Source of the DNA: Archivesica marissinica | Lineage: Eukaryota; Mollusca; Bivalvia; Venerida; Vesicomyidae | NCBI GenBank assembly: GCA_014843695.1 | Contig: CM026401.1 | Coordinates: 54,014,649-54,078,648, forward strand | Direction: 5' to 3' | DNA length: 64,000 nt | Part shown: positions 32,526 through 43,876 of the stretch, one piece after another | Layout: the number at the start of each line of letters is the position of its first letter | How positions within the stretch are numbered: position 1 is the stretch's first letter | Program-made: the position numbers and the translations under genes | Notes under the pieces: model-generated | Database searches by the model: none | The model's input: the letters and a program-made list of their open reading frames with translations, nothing else | What the model was told of the DNA's origin: nothing

Positions 32526-33199
32526 TGTCTCGGTTAAAAATAGTCACTTGCTATGGAAAGTTTACATGTTGGACATTATTCGTATCTTGTGTATCTTTTA
32601 TGTATGCAAGCATACAAGTACTTTTTAAATCTTAACTAGTCTATTTCAATTTTAATGGTTTTCAAAAATCAATTCCACTTGCTTTACAAGTGCAAGTCAA
32701 GATGATATGTTTAAAGTATTGATGAAAAGTGGGGCACTAAAAACACCAAGTCATAAATAATTTGTAACTTATATATAATGTTCAATTGGTGGTAAGGAGC
32801 AGAATATTTTAAGAAATGAATGATTTATAAGTCAGTTATATGAAACAGCTAATAAATAGTTGAATGGGGGGGGGGGTGAATTGGTTGTAAACCTATAAGT
32901 AAAAGAATATATATATTATATTGTATAATCATTTTATTTAGCCCCTCATCACTGTAGGTTTGAATATCACTGGTGGTGGGGGTGGGGGGTGGTGGGGTAA
33001 AAATTATGTCGGGTGTGGAATATATCAAACTGGCTTTTGGCAGTGGAAGGTAGCGAAAATAAAATATGCTTTTCGTGGTTTACTGTACTGGTTATCACAT
33101 AGAATATCATGAAAATTAAAATTTATTAAATGAGCTGGCACCAATATCAAAATAACCATCATCACCCACCTACCTACCCACAGAAAATTAAATTTTTTT

Positions 33200-33425
33200 T
33201 TATATTTAAACTTGATTTATTTTACAACGATTGTGAAGCAAGTTCTAACAACTTATATTAATCACTCTCGTTGGCTCGGAGGAAAGCGTAAATGTGGTCA
33301 TTCGTGTGGGAGGAAACCGGAGTATCCGGAGAAAACGCACCTGTCCGATCTGGCGACCATCGTACCATCTCATATACATCCCGGTCCGAGGATCGCACCC
33401 GGGTCGCAATTATATTAACAAATAA
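33200..33425 (-). mobile_element. SINE (family C)
   Basis: A minus-strand copy sharing the tail TTGCGAAGCAAGTT/TTAATATAAGTTGTTAGAAC with family B but with a different body (GGAGGAAACCGGAGTATCCG). Other copies are at 35740-35925 and 50535-50725. Confidence 0.7.
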
Positions 33426-33657
33426 ATATCCTGACCTAACATATCTAACAGTTTGTGTGATCGTTACCCGAACCAAACATTGTTTTTTTGCCCATTCGGC
33501 AAGGTATGGTTAGATATAACGATCCTGTGACAACAAAAGAACAGCACAGAATATTCCCCGCTGATACATAGCTGTATAGAGATGCCACCAATATTGATCA
33601 AATACATATTAATCCTCTCCATATTATACACAGTGCCAGCAACACCATCAGCAATAT

Positions 33658-34312
33658 ATAGTCAAACCTGTGTTAGTGGTCACCTCTATTAAGCAGCCAA
33701 CCTGTATTAAGCAGCCAGTTTCCAGATTCCCAATCAGTTGTTTTACTATACAGTCAAACTTGTGTTAGTGGTCACCTCCATTAAGCAGCCAACCTGTATT
33801 AAGCAGCCAGTTTCAAGATTCCAAATATGTTGTCTTACTATACATTTGACCTCTATTAAGCAGCCACCTGTGCTAAGCAGCCACTTTCTTTAACTCCCTT
33901 GGCTGGCTGCTTAAGACTGTTTGACTGTATATCTAACCTCTATTAAGCAGGGATCATTCTAGAGGATGATGTGGGCGAAATTGTCGCCCTAGGGACCCTG
34001 ACTTTGCCCTCTGGGGGCCCCACTTCTCCCTAATAATAAAAAATAACACAAACTTTCAAACAAAATTTTGTCTAGTAAGATACACTGGCCCATTATAAAG
34101 CACTCCTATTCAAATGTTATATTTAATGGTTGTACTGTGCATTTTAACCCTATTTTGCAGAAGTATATTAAAGGAAGCGATCATGCGCTTTCTCACTTCT
34201 CCCAAAAATTCTGACCTAGAATGAACCCTGATTAAGCAGCCACCTGTGCTAAGCAGCCACCTTCTATGACTCCCTTGGCTGGCTGCTTAAGATTGGTTTG
34301 ACTGTATATATA
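33658..34312. mobile_element. Composite of CAGTCAAACCTG-type MITEs
   Basis: Two partly tandem copies (both ends readable: AGTCAAACCTGTGTTAGTGG and GCTTAAGACTGTTTGACTGT) followed by a third part interrupted by the CAGGG-type element at 33948-34230. The interrupted sequence resumes at ATTAAGCAGCCACCTGTG. Confidence 0.75.
33948..34230. mobile_element. CAGGG-type MITE, complete, nested
   Basis: The ends CAGGGATCATTCTAGAGG and CTAGAATGAACCCTG are inverted repeats, flanked by ATTAAG on each side (33942-33947, 34231-34236). It is inserted into the CAGTCAAACCTG-type element. Confidence 0.85.
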
Positions 34313-34569
34313 TATATACACATTGTATATCACTCCACTGTTGCTATGGATACATTATAGAGAATGCAATGAGCATAAATTTAATCAATCACAGGTAGTG
34401 TGAACTTCTAGTATTATAACCTTCATTATATATATATATATAGGAGCCGCCCCACAACTAAACCAACATAGTGCTGATAAAAACACGTTACGTCAAGAAC
34501 TACTAATGTAAAAAGATAATTTTGGTACCAAACTGCTGCTAACCTGTAACCTGCCAATCACAACTAAAG

Positions 34570-35135
34570 AATGTGTCGTCTGATCAGGCTCTATGCTGTT
34601 TGCAATAGACGACACAGAATGTGTCGCCTGATCAGGCTCTATGCTGTTTGCTATAGACAGCACAGAATGTGTCGTCTGATCAGGCTATATGCTGTTTGCT
34701 ATAGACAGCACAGAATGTGTCGTCTGATCAGGCTCTATGCTGTTTGCTATAGATGGCACAGAATGTGTCGTCTATTCAGGCTCTATGCTGTTTGCTATAG
34801 ACAGCACAGAATGTGTCGTCTGATCAGGCTATATGCTGTTTGCTATAGACAGCACAGAATGTGTCGCCTGATCAGGCTCTATGCTGTTTGCTATAGACAG
34901 CACAGAATGTGTCGCCTGATCAGGCTCTATGCTGTTTGCTATAGATGGCACAGAATGTGTCGTCTGATCAGGCTCTATGCTGTTTGCTATAGATGGCACA
35001 GAATGTGTCGTCTGATCAGGCTCTATGCTGTTTGCTATTCGGAGAGTGGAGCTAAAACACTTGTCTGAATAGCAAACAACATAGATCCTGATCAGATGCT
35101 GTATTACACGGCAGATCTGGATCTATGTTGTTGCA
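34570..35135. mobile_element. Hairpin MITE with internal 48-bp tandem expansion
   Basis: About ten copies of a 48-bp unit (GTCTGATCAGGCTCTATGCT, TTGCTATAGACAGCACAGAA) followed by the rest of a hairpin element (AGCAAACAACATAGATCCTG). The same element unexpanded and inverted is at 62573-62800. The 16-codon period keeps a 165-codon frame open (M-C-R-L-I-R-L-Y-A-V-C-Y); it is not a gene. Confidence 0.85.
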
Positions 35136-35739
35136 AAGTGATTTTATTTACTCAGCAAGCAGAGATGTATAACGGACCAAAAACTGTACATGTTATATTT
35201 AGTTCAAGGTCGTAATATTTAGTTCAAGGTCGTTAGGTCAACATACGATAACGAGTATTGTTACACTAAAGTACAAGATCACATGAAGTGTATACATAAT
35301 TAAACATGTACTTTAATTATTGAAGGTGTAATTAACTCTCTGCATTGTGGGTAAAATAAAGTCTATAAATAGTTCAAATAATTCATTAATATGTCTTTAT
35401 TAATTGTAGCTGAAAAACTTGGGGAAATATGTCGTGAAATTTTATTTTAGAACTGGGTCTTTAGAACTTTATAGCTCTCCTACACTGGAGGATAATAAAG
35501 AATCTATCTAATGTGTGTTTTACGTTTATTTATCATCACTACCAGTTGCCCATAATCTATCTAACATATTTAACTGTTATTTTATAGCAGAGTTAAGTCA
35601 TTGAAACAGGTGTGTCAGGTACTTTCAGCAATCTGTGGATCGTTGAATATGGTTTATTTAGTTTAAACAATATTTTATTTCATTATATGTACATACATTG
35701 TCTTTTACAATATACACAAATGCAATATTCACAAATGCA

Positions 35740-35925
35740 ACCTGGATTCTATCCTCGGACCGGGAAGTATGTGAGATGGTTCAGTGGTCGCCAGATCGGA
35801 CAGGTGGGTTTTCTCTGGGTACTCCGGTTTCCTCCCACACGAATGACCACATTTACGCTTTCATCCGCGCCAATGAGAGTGATTAATATAAGTTGTTAAA
35901 ACTTGCTTCGCATTCGTTGTAAATT
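35740..35925 (+). mobile_element. SINE (family C)
   Basis: A plus-strand copy with TCGGACCGGGAAGTATGTGA, the body CTCCGGTTTCCTCCCACACG and the tail GTGATTAATATAAGTTGTTA. Confidence 0.75.
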
Positions 35926-36004
35926 TTTTACAATATTACAGTGTGTCAACAGGATTGAGAGAATTATGAAATACTTGTGTAGATCCATATCTACACAAGT
36001 TTCT

Positions 36005-36250
36005 TATAATTTCTTCTCAATCCTGGATGCGCGTTCGCTTCAGGTGCGAAAAGTTTGCGCCCTGCTGGAGCCATTACGATTATGCCCTTCGGCAATGTGC
36101 CCTTAGAATAAGTGTTTAAATTCCACGTTGCCTCTTCTCTCTCCCTAGTGGCGATGGATTCCATCAGGAATGAGGCTACGAGAGTGATTAATATAAGTTG
36201 TAAGAACTTGTTTCGCAATCGAGCTAAAATAAATTTGCTTAAACTGTACA
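36005..36250 (+). mobile_element. SINE (family B)
   Basis: Plus-strand copy: GCGTTCGCTTCAGGTGCGAA head, AAATTCCACGTTGCCTCTTC body, tail TTCGCAATCGAGCTAAAATA. Confidence 0.8.
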
Positions 36251-36519
36251 ATTAGTTTATAACCACCAAATATGTTTCTTGGCAATGGACATCTAATAAT
36301 GATTTTTGCCAATAAAACCTTTGACTTGACTTGATTACATGTTATAGTCTCTCAATTCCCCTGCTTCGAACAGTAACCATGACGATTTGCAATATTATGG
36401 AAACAATAGATATATATGACACTAATCAGGATTCCTAATTGTCGGTTCCACTGTGCAGCACATAATCATTTGTTCTAAAACAAGGCTTTAATGCATTATT
36501 TTATTGATCACTATACTGG

Positions 36520-37000
36520 GCTATTTCTAGAGGGTGACATGGGCGAAGTAGTCACCCTTGGACCCTGAATTCGCCCCTAGCAGGTACCACTTCTCCCCCC
36601 CCCCCCACAATCTTAGTGAATATTACTGGGTACTATTTTACAATTTTCAGACAAAATATTGTCACCCCGGCCATTGTAAAGCACTCCTTCTATTCAAATA
36701 TTAACCCTTTCAACCCCACAGGCCTCTAAATAGGCTTATGAAAAGTGTAGATCCAGATGAGCCAGCTCGTAACGAGCCGTCTCATCAGGATCTGCACTTT
36801 TTTGCCAGTAATAATTATTACTATTTTTAGATAAAATTACCCATTTTGATAAATGAACTGGTCCAAATGTAATTTTCTTATTAATTTATTGGTCTAAAAA
36901 TAGCATGCACCAGTCCATGTCAGTTACTTGGGGTTGAATGGGTTAAAGGTCATATTGTGTATTTTAACCCTATTATGATATGCTAAAATGTATTAAATAA
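36520..37000. mobile_element. Diverged CAGGG-type MITE split by a TTAA-type MITE
   Basis: Left part 36520-36700 (TTCTAGAGGGTGACATGGGC) and right part 36947 onward (AGGTCATATTGTGTATTTTAACCC) line up with the uninterrupted copy at 33948-34230 once 36701-36946 is removed. Confidence 0.7.
36701..36946. mobile_element. TTAA-type palindromic MITE, copy 2 (nested)
   Basis: Bounded by TTAACCCTTTCAACCCCA and GGTTGAATGGGTTAA, with the central palindrome CAGCTCGTAACGAGCCG. It sits at a TTAA site inside the CAGGG-type element. Confidence 0.88.
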
Positions 37001-38120
37001 TACAATTAGACGACGCAATCGCACAAACATTGGGGTCTAGCCTGAGCCTGCTTTGAAGTCCACTGAAGTCATAGAATGCAGATAATAAAATCGTTTATTT
37101 TAAATTAAAATCCATAAACAATGCACAAATACAACATTACAACATTATACACAATGTTTTCTAAAAAAACCAACGTTCCACCAAACACTTTAAATACATT
37201 CTCTGCTTTTACAATATATTCCATATCGACTGTGATTACATATTTCACTATTTACAAACATATCTCCGGTAACACAGTCTTCCGAGAGAGTCGGGTGATA
37301 TCCATATCTACAGCGATCATTGCACGCAAATAGAACAAAACGTAATCAAAATAAATTTGTCACGCGCGGATAGATAAAATATGATCTCAAAACACATTAA
37401 ATATAATTCATTAAAACCCAGGAATAGATAAACAAAGTCGCTATTGATGTGTGTTACTGTTACGTTTGGTAATTAATTTTAGCCGTATTCCAATGTAATC
37501 CCCCAGAGCTATAAATCAAATATACCATCCTCTAAGTGGCGTGATTTTATCCGCTACCTTTATAGGAATATGGATAAACCCATTTTACAAATTTAAACTT
37601 CACAACCAAACCTTTCGCGAAAACGTGAACAAATAACTCATCGTCGGCGTTAACAAATAACTTGTCGTCAGTCATAATATCTATATCTACATTAGACCAG
37701 TGAAGTAATTACGGAATCTATAAACTCTATGTATGGACAGTACATGTAAAGTGATTACTGGGGCTAGGTTTATATCGATCTCATGTGTACCTTTCATCTA
37801 ATTTCTACTTTCACTGATCATAAAAATTTGGTTAACAGAATTTGTTTCACTTAATAAAAAATGCGCTACTTGAAAATTAAGTGTATTTATTATTGCCAAT
37901 TATTTAATGGAAATAAACTGTGGTCTCTTTTTTCTGCTCGCTTGTATAATTTAAATAATTTTATTTTAAAGCCCCATTTAGTTGCACGTCGAGAAATGAA
38001 AAGGATTACCACTCACACTCGATTACTCGCCTATATGGTGGACGAGTTTTTTTAAAGACAACATTATGACCTCAAAGTTGCTTCCCGTCTTACAGTGTAT
38101 CAGTGATTGCTTAAAATTAA
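37000..38120. other. Intron 1 sequence without recognised genes
   Basis: AT-rich unique sequence. A short open frame (37121-37333) has no coding character. A fragment of the CCTATA-type dispersed element occurs near 38025. Confidence 0.4.
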
Positions 38121-38126
38121 GATGTG

Positions 38127-38374
38127 TTAACCCATTTCATTCTGGATACATTTAAAGGCTTTTGCAAACAACATAGATCCTGATCAGCACGCAGCGTTAC
38201 GCTGCGTGCTGATCAGGATCTATGTTGTTTGCTACATAGCCAAGTGTCTTAGCAAGATCATCTGAATAGCAAACAGCATAGAGCCTGATCAGACGGAACG
38301 TTCCATGGCGGCTGATCTGGCTCTATGTTCTTTGCAAATACTGTTTGAACGGTATCCAGAATGAAATGGGTTAA
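38127..38374. mobile_element. TTAA-flanked hairpin MITE
   Basis: TIRs TTAACCCATTTCATTCTGGATA and its inverted counterpart TATCCAGAATGAAATGGGTTAA are perfect mirror images over about 22 bp (38127-38148 and 38353-38374). Two hairpins lie inside: AGCACGCAGCGTTACGCTGC within AACATAGATCCTGATC arms, and a second with AGCATAGAGCCTGATC arms. Non-coding. Confidence 0.9.
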
Positions 38375-38410
38375 ATGGTATCCATAATTACGTTTTAGAA
38401 AAGGAAACCA

Positions 38411-38651
38411 TTAACCCATTCAACACCAAGTAACTCACATGGACTGGTCCATGATATTCATAAACCAATAAATGAATCAGAAAATCACATTTGGACAAGT
38501 TCATTTATCAAAATGGGTAATTAAGTCTAAAAATAGTCATATCACTGGCAAAAAGTGCAGATCCTGATGAGACGGCTCGTCACGAGCCGGCTCATCTGGA
38601 TCTACACTTTTTGTAAGCCTATTTAGAGGTCTGTGGTGTTGAAAGGGTTAA
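38411..38651. mobile_element. TTAA-type palindromic MITE, copy 3
   Basis: TTAACCCATTCAACACCAAG to GGTGTTGAAAGGGTTAA, in the opposite orientation to copies 1 and 2, with palindrome GGCTCGTCACGAGCCGGC. It lies 36 bp from the preceding TTAA element. Confidence 0.9.
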
Positions 38652-39182
38652 TTAGGGAATTCATGAATTCAGGATTACTTACTGTTCAATTTTGAATAAT
38701 AGTGAACTCTGATTTGCTCACAAATGAACTAGATTTTGTGGAGTAATTATTTATACATGTGTATAGATTAAATACCCCCCACCCGCTGCCTCCGTTGCAC
38801 CATTGGTAGGTGGCAGTTTACTAAAGCTAGATTTCGCTAAATTTTCCAATGAAATATTATATTTTTCTAAGTTCTGAGAAAAGATGCATAATTGTGCCTT
38901 AACATACAGTTAAACCTTTCTCAATGGCCACCTATCTTATGCAGCCAGTTACTTAGATACAGCTATTGGCAATTTGTTTATTTTAAGTTTTACGCCTTGT
39001 TACATAACCTCCTCTCCTAAGCAGCCGCTTTATGTCACTCCCGGTTTCAGATAAGGCCAAACCACCCTGTGTGTATGGTTTCCCCGACAGACCTTTTTTT
39101 TAAACACCCCCGCCCCAATCCTGAATTTTTTATAAAATGTTCAAGAAAATAATTCCACATTGCGTTTTTAAAAAAAATCCCT

Positions 39183-39905
39183 ACCGTAACCAACAGTTAT
39201 ATGTTAACCACTCGACCACGGAGGCGGACACCGTAACCAACAGTTATATGTTAACCACTCGACCACGGAGACGGACACCGTAACCAACAGATATATGTTA
39301 ACCACTCGACCACGGAGACGGACACCGTAACCAACAGATATATGTTAACCACTCGACCACGGAGACGGACACCGTAACCAACAGATATATGTTAACCACT
39401 CGACCACGGAGACGGACACCGTAACCAACAGTTATATGTTAACCACTCGACCACGGAGATGGACACCGTAACCAACGATATATGTTTAACCCTCGACCAC
39501 GGAGACGGACACCGTAACCAACAGATATATGTTAACCACTCGCCACGGAGACGACACCGTAACCAACAGTTATATGTTAACCACTCGACCACGGAGGCGG
39601 ACACCGTAACCAACAGTTATATGTTAACCACTCGACCACGGAGGCAGCCACCGTAACCAACAGTTATATGTTAACCACTCGACCACGGAAGCGGACACCG
39701 TAACCAACAGTTACATGTTAACCACTCGACCACGGAGGCGGACACCGTAACCAACAGTTACATGTTAACCACTCGACCACGGAGACGGACACTGTAACCA
39801 ACAGTTATATGTTAACCACTCGACCACGGAGGCGGACACCGTAACCAACAGTTATATGTTAACCACTCGACCACGGAGGCGGACACCGTAACCAACAGAC
39901 CATAT
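39183..39905. repeat. Minisatellite, about 46-bp unit, made from a SINE head
   Basis: About 16 copies of ACCGTAACCAACAGTTATAT plus GTTAACCACTCGACCACGGA. The second part is the A-box region of SINE family A on the minus strand (TGGTCGAGTGGTTAA). A diverged CAGTCAAACCTG-type MITE lies just left (about 38905-39075). Confidence 0.92.
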
Positions 39906-40139
39906 TTTGTTTTGGTATGAAACAGTAAACACAGATTTTATTTTTTGCCTAAGTTTGAATGTAGCTTAAAGTCCCATACTGATTATTTGTTTATGTAGTG
40001 GAATTTTAACATATTCAAGAGTTTAGAATGATAAAAACTTTGTGTCTATTCTGAATTGAGAATGCAGTGGATATAGTGCAAGTAAGCAAGTATTCAGGTG
40101 TATGTAACTAATACATATTGAGAGCACTAGTCCAGTACG

Positions 40140-40445
40140 TACTTACACGTGTGTGTTTTACATTTATTTATCGTCGATACCGGTTGCCCATATGAGCAAC
40201 GTCTCCTGAAGAGATTTAGTCATTTTAGATTTTTGGAGGATAGTGCAATGATACAGACAGAGACCCATTCCAGAGTCTCCTCTGGTTCTTTTACGTGCAC
40301 GGTGTACAGCACCGACACTAGACCTCAGTTTTAAGTTTTATTTGAAAGACTGTTAATTTTATTAGGGTCAGACTGGGGAACTAACCTGCGATCCCTGGAT
40401 TACCGATCCAACGTGTTAACCACTGGACTACAGATACTTGCCTTT
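40140..40445 (-). mobile_element. tRNA-derived SINE (family D)
   Basis: On the minus strand the head reads GTAGTCCAGTGGTTAACACG and GGATCGCAGGTTAGTTCCCC. The 3' part is GGCAACCGGTATCGACGATA. The same family is at 55801-56085. Confidence 0.75.
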
Positions 40446-40983
40446 AAGACGGGATTTTTATCACCAGATTATTGTCTCAAAGTAGCGTCCCGTCTTATAA
40501 CCGAGAGATAAAAATATTAAATTTGTTATTTGTTTAAAAAGGTGTCACAAAAGCACAAGGTGTTCTATCTGTAAACTGAACTGAGCAAATCAAATTTATT
40601 GTTGTGCATCAGTGCATTTTTTCTATGATTTGATATAATTGACAGTGCTTAATTAATTTGTTTGATCTTTACTTCTGAGTGGCTTCCATTTTTTCGGGGT
40701 GGGGTCTATGCAAAATAGCATTGATTTAAGACCAAAGTTAGTTTAAACATATTTTATTTCCCAATATAATACATATGGAACAATCACACATAATCAGAAT
40801 ACAGAAACAGGATTAGAATGGTAGACATAGTCTTATATAATTCTTCTCCTCGAAGACCAAAGTTGGGGGAGGTTAGTCTTCTAGTCGAAATTGTCTTACC
40901 GTATAATTTTATGCGAGTAAATACAGTAAATGGTGGAACACTGTCACAGTTTCACCCAGCCGACTCACAGACATAACAGTGCT

Positions 40984-41226
40984 TTAACCCTTTGAACACC
41001 ACAGACCTCTAAATTGGCTTACAAAAAAGTGTAGATCCAGATGAGCCGGCTCGTGACGAGCCGTTTCATCAGGATCTGCACTTTTCCCAAGTAATATAAC
41101 TATTTTTAGAATTGTTTTTACCCATTTTGATAAATGAACTGATCCAAATGTAATTTTGTTATTAATTTATTGGTCTAAAAATATCATGGACCAGTCCATG
41201 TCAGTTACTTGGTGTTGAATAGGTTA
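40984..41226. mobile_element. TTAA-type palindromic MITE, copy 4
   Basis: TTAACCCTTTGAACACCACA to TTGGTGTTGAATAGGTTAA, with palindrome GCCGGCTCGTGACGAGCCG. Confidence 0.88.
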
Positions 41227-41234
41227 AAAAATAA

Positions 41235-41420
41235 TTAGAACAAGAAACACTATTACATATAAATAGTATAAAGGACGATTGAAAACTCACTCTGCATAAT
41301 ACACACTCGGATAGTGTATTGAGTGAATGTATATAAATATGTAACAGAAGGACGATTGAAAACTCACTCTGCATAATACACACTCGGATAGTGTATTGAA
41401 TGAATGTATATAAATTATAA
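41235..41420. repeat. Two-copy direct repeat of about 80 bp
   Basis: AGGACGATTGAAAACTCACT and CACACTCGGATAGTGTATTG occur twice, at about 41272 and 41350. The remaining region to 42570 is AT-rich with no recognised feature. Confidence 0.8.
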
Positions 41421-42594
41421 AGTGCATAATTTAGAAATTAAATGCAAACATGTTGACAATAACATGAAACCCTGTCCAACATAATAGTATTATACAGCTG
41501 GAACACCCACGAATCATTGGGAACAAATTATTTCTTGGAGAAATTCAACTGCGTAAATAGATTGACCTGGCCATTTCTGAATTCCAGCTCAAGCATATTT
41601 CTATGCGCACACGAGTGAAAGCTTGGAACTAGTTCCCTGAAAACAATTGGACAATTTTAATACCTATACTTCGAATACATAGCGGTAATTCTTATCACAT
41701 AAATTCCCATTCGCCCAGAAAATATAAAAATTATATAAGACATAATTATGTGCTTTGATATTCAGAAGATTTGGGCAAAAACAAGAGTTAAAAAATTGCA
41801 GGAAAAAAGTGAATGATTACTATTAGTATGTAAGGGAGGTAATTATTAATTATAAAATAAATTTGTATAAACTAATAGGCATTGGTCAGTTACTGCCCCT
41901 GAATATTTGTAAACCCTTAATAGGTGTCCTGATTTATTGTTGTTTCCTGTTTTTTTATTGTTGTTTCCTTTGCACAACATGCTAATAATTTTCATCTACT
42001 TTCTCATCTTATAATTATTAAACTGCTAAATCTCGACAGGTATCCTACAGTATATCCAATGGTTACCTTACTGTCAAAATTAATTAGCATATAATCAACT
42101 TTATCATACAGCAACATATAAAGGTTTCCAACTAAAAGGACCAATATATTTCATGATAAATCAGACTTTATTATCTGCCAAGGGAGGTAATAGAAAAATC
42201 AGCAATGTTGCTCATTGGTCTAAATCTAAGGGACATAACTTGCTAAAATACAAAAGTGACACAGAGTTGTCTTTCCAGTTTTCATGCTGAACAAGAGTTT
42301 GAAAGGTACACAAGCAATACAAAGTTGTACACAACGAAAGTCTCATATTAAGGATACAGGTCACCTCTCCTACATTCGAAAGCGTTCTTATGAGCCAGAT
42401 TAACATTAAATAACACTGTAATAAGACACTACAAAATCAACACAATATTACCGGTACTGTACAGTTCGGCAAATAAATACATACGATAACACAGCATTGG
42501 AAATAGTCTAAAAATTGATTTATATTTCGATAAAGAACACTCGCACGCACCTGATATTATATATATATATATAAACATTTTACATGGATATCTA

Positions 42595-42670
42595 TCCAAT
42601 GGCTTCATGGCCTAGTGGTTATGGCACTTGCCAAACACGGAGGACCAAGGTTCGAATCTCAGCGCAGAAA
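42595..42670 (+). mobile_element. tRNA-like SINE head
   Basis: It shows an A box (TGGCCTAGTGGTTATGG) and B box (GGTTCGAATCTC) with tRNA spacing. The acceptor stem halves do not pair well, so I read it as a SINE head and not a functional tRNA gene. Confidence 0.5.
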
Positions 42671-42699
42671 TATTTTCTCAATTTGTTTTTTATTTACTT

Positions 42700-43870
42700 C
42701 ATAATTCTATATTTTTTAATAGAAACCAAGTGTACATGAATATAAAAATTGTTTTTTAACTGAATATTATTATTTTCTTAAGTCGTGAAAACAACTTTCA
42801 AAACACTCAGAAATGGTATAGAAACTATTTTTCGGGTTAATGTAGATTTTCAAATTCGGATAGCTACCCGAATTGCTCATACATCGTAACAGTTTCGGTG
42901 GAAATATTCTCCCAATGATTTGCTTGTTTATATTTGTCTGTTGGACAAGTCATGTGACAGTTGCATCAGCCTACCGATATACTCAACGGAATGCTATTGA
43001 AACATGCTTCAGCTCTGTCGGCGAAATTAGCCTAGAACTATATAAATATTTTAAATATGAATGAAAATGGAAAATATGCTGAGCATAGGAATATGCCGAG
43101 CATAGGTTCCACAACTCTATATGTTCATACACTACTAGTCCTATAAATAAGACCTCTACATAAATTTTTCCCCCTGTTATTTCAAGGTCTTATCGTTAAA
43201 GCTCAATTTCGCATATCACTTTCCGCCCTGATCCGATGGAGGGATTTTGACCAATATTTTGAAGCTTTTCGGACGATTATAAATGTGTGCATTGGTGTTA
43301 AGAATAATCCTAAATATAGATATTAAGAATGTTAAAAATATATTGTATTACCGTTGTGCATGTCATTTAGCTGAGCATTTGAAGTCAACAGGTGAAATTC
43401 TCCCATTTTTTCTGCGCAGCCTTCACAAAAGAAATCCGAATGATTTATTATTTAGTACATTTCATGCGTATGAACAATTGGATATTAAACGAAATCTTAT
43501 TTGGTTCACCGTTATGGCACAGAGATAAATCTTGTAAACATGTTCGTCTATTTTGATTTCTATTTTTGTTTTTCGCAATAATCAAATATTCAAAATGGAC
43601 GATTTGGAATGGCGAAACTCTGCCATGAAATTTAAACGTTGATTTCATGTATAATATTGTGTCAAGAGAAGTTATAGACTGTGCAGAATTCAAACAACGG
43701 TATGTGTGTTCATCTTGTTAACAATTTTAATTTATAAAAACAACGTTTTAGAATATAAAATATGCTATGCGTAATTGAGGTGTAGCATTTAGACTTTGAA
43801 AAATGCCTGGATATTAAAATGTCACATTTTTCAAGTCTAAATATTTGGACTAATACACTACATACTTTTA
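42700..43870. other. Intron 1 sequence without recognised features
   Basis: AT-rich. Open frames at 42873-43064 and 43283-43528 have no splice context or recognisable domains. I regard this as non-coding, with low certainty for the second. Confidence 0.4.
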
Positions 43871-43876
43871 TTGAAT

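Noticed and set aside
42595..42670. tRNA gene
   Set aside because: A and B boxes are present but the acceptor stem does not pair, and similar heads in the window belong to SINEs.
43283..43528. 81-codon plus-strand frame with a fairly protein-like composition
   Set aside because: No splice sites in agreement, no recognised domain, in AT-rich intron 1. Kept only as a weak possibility.
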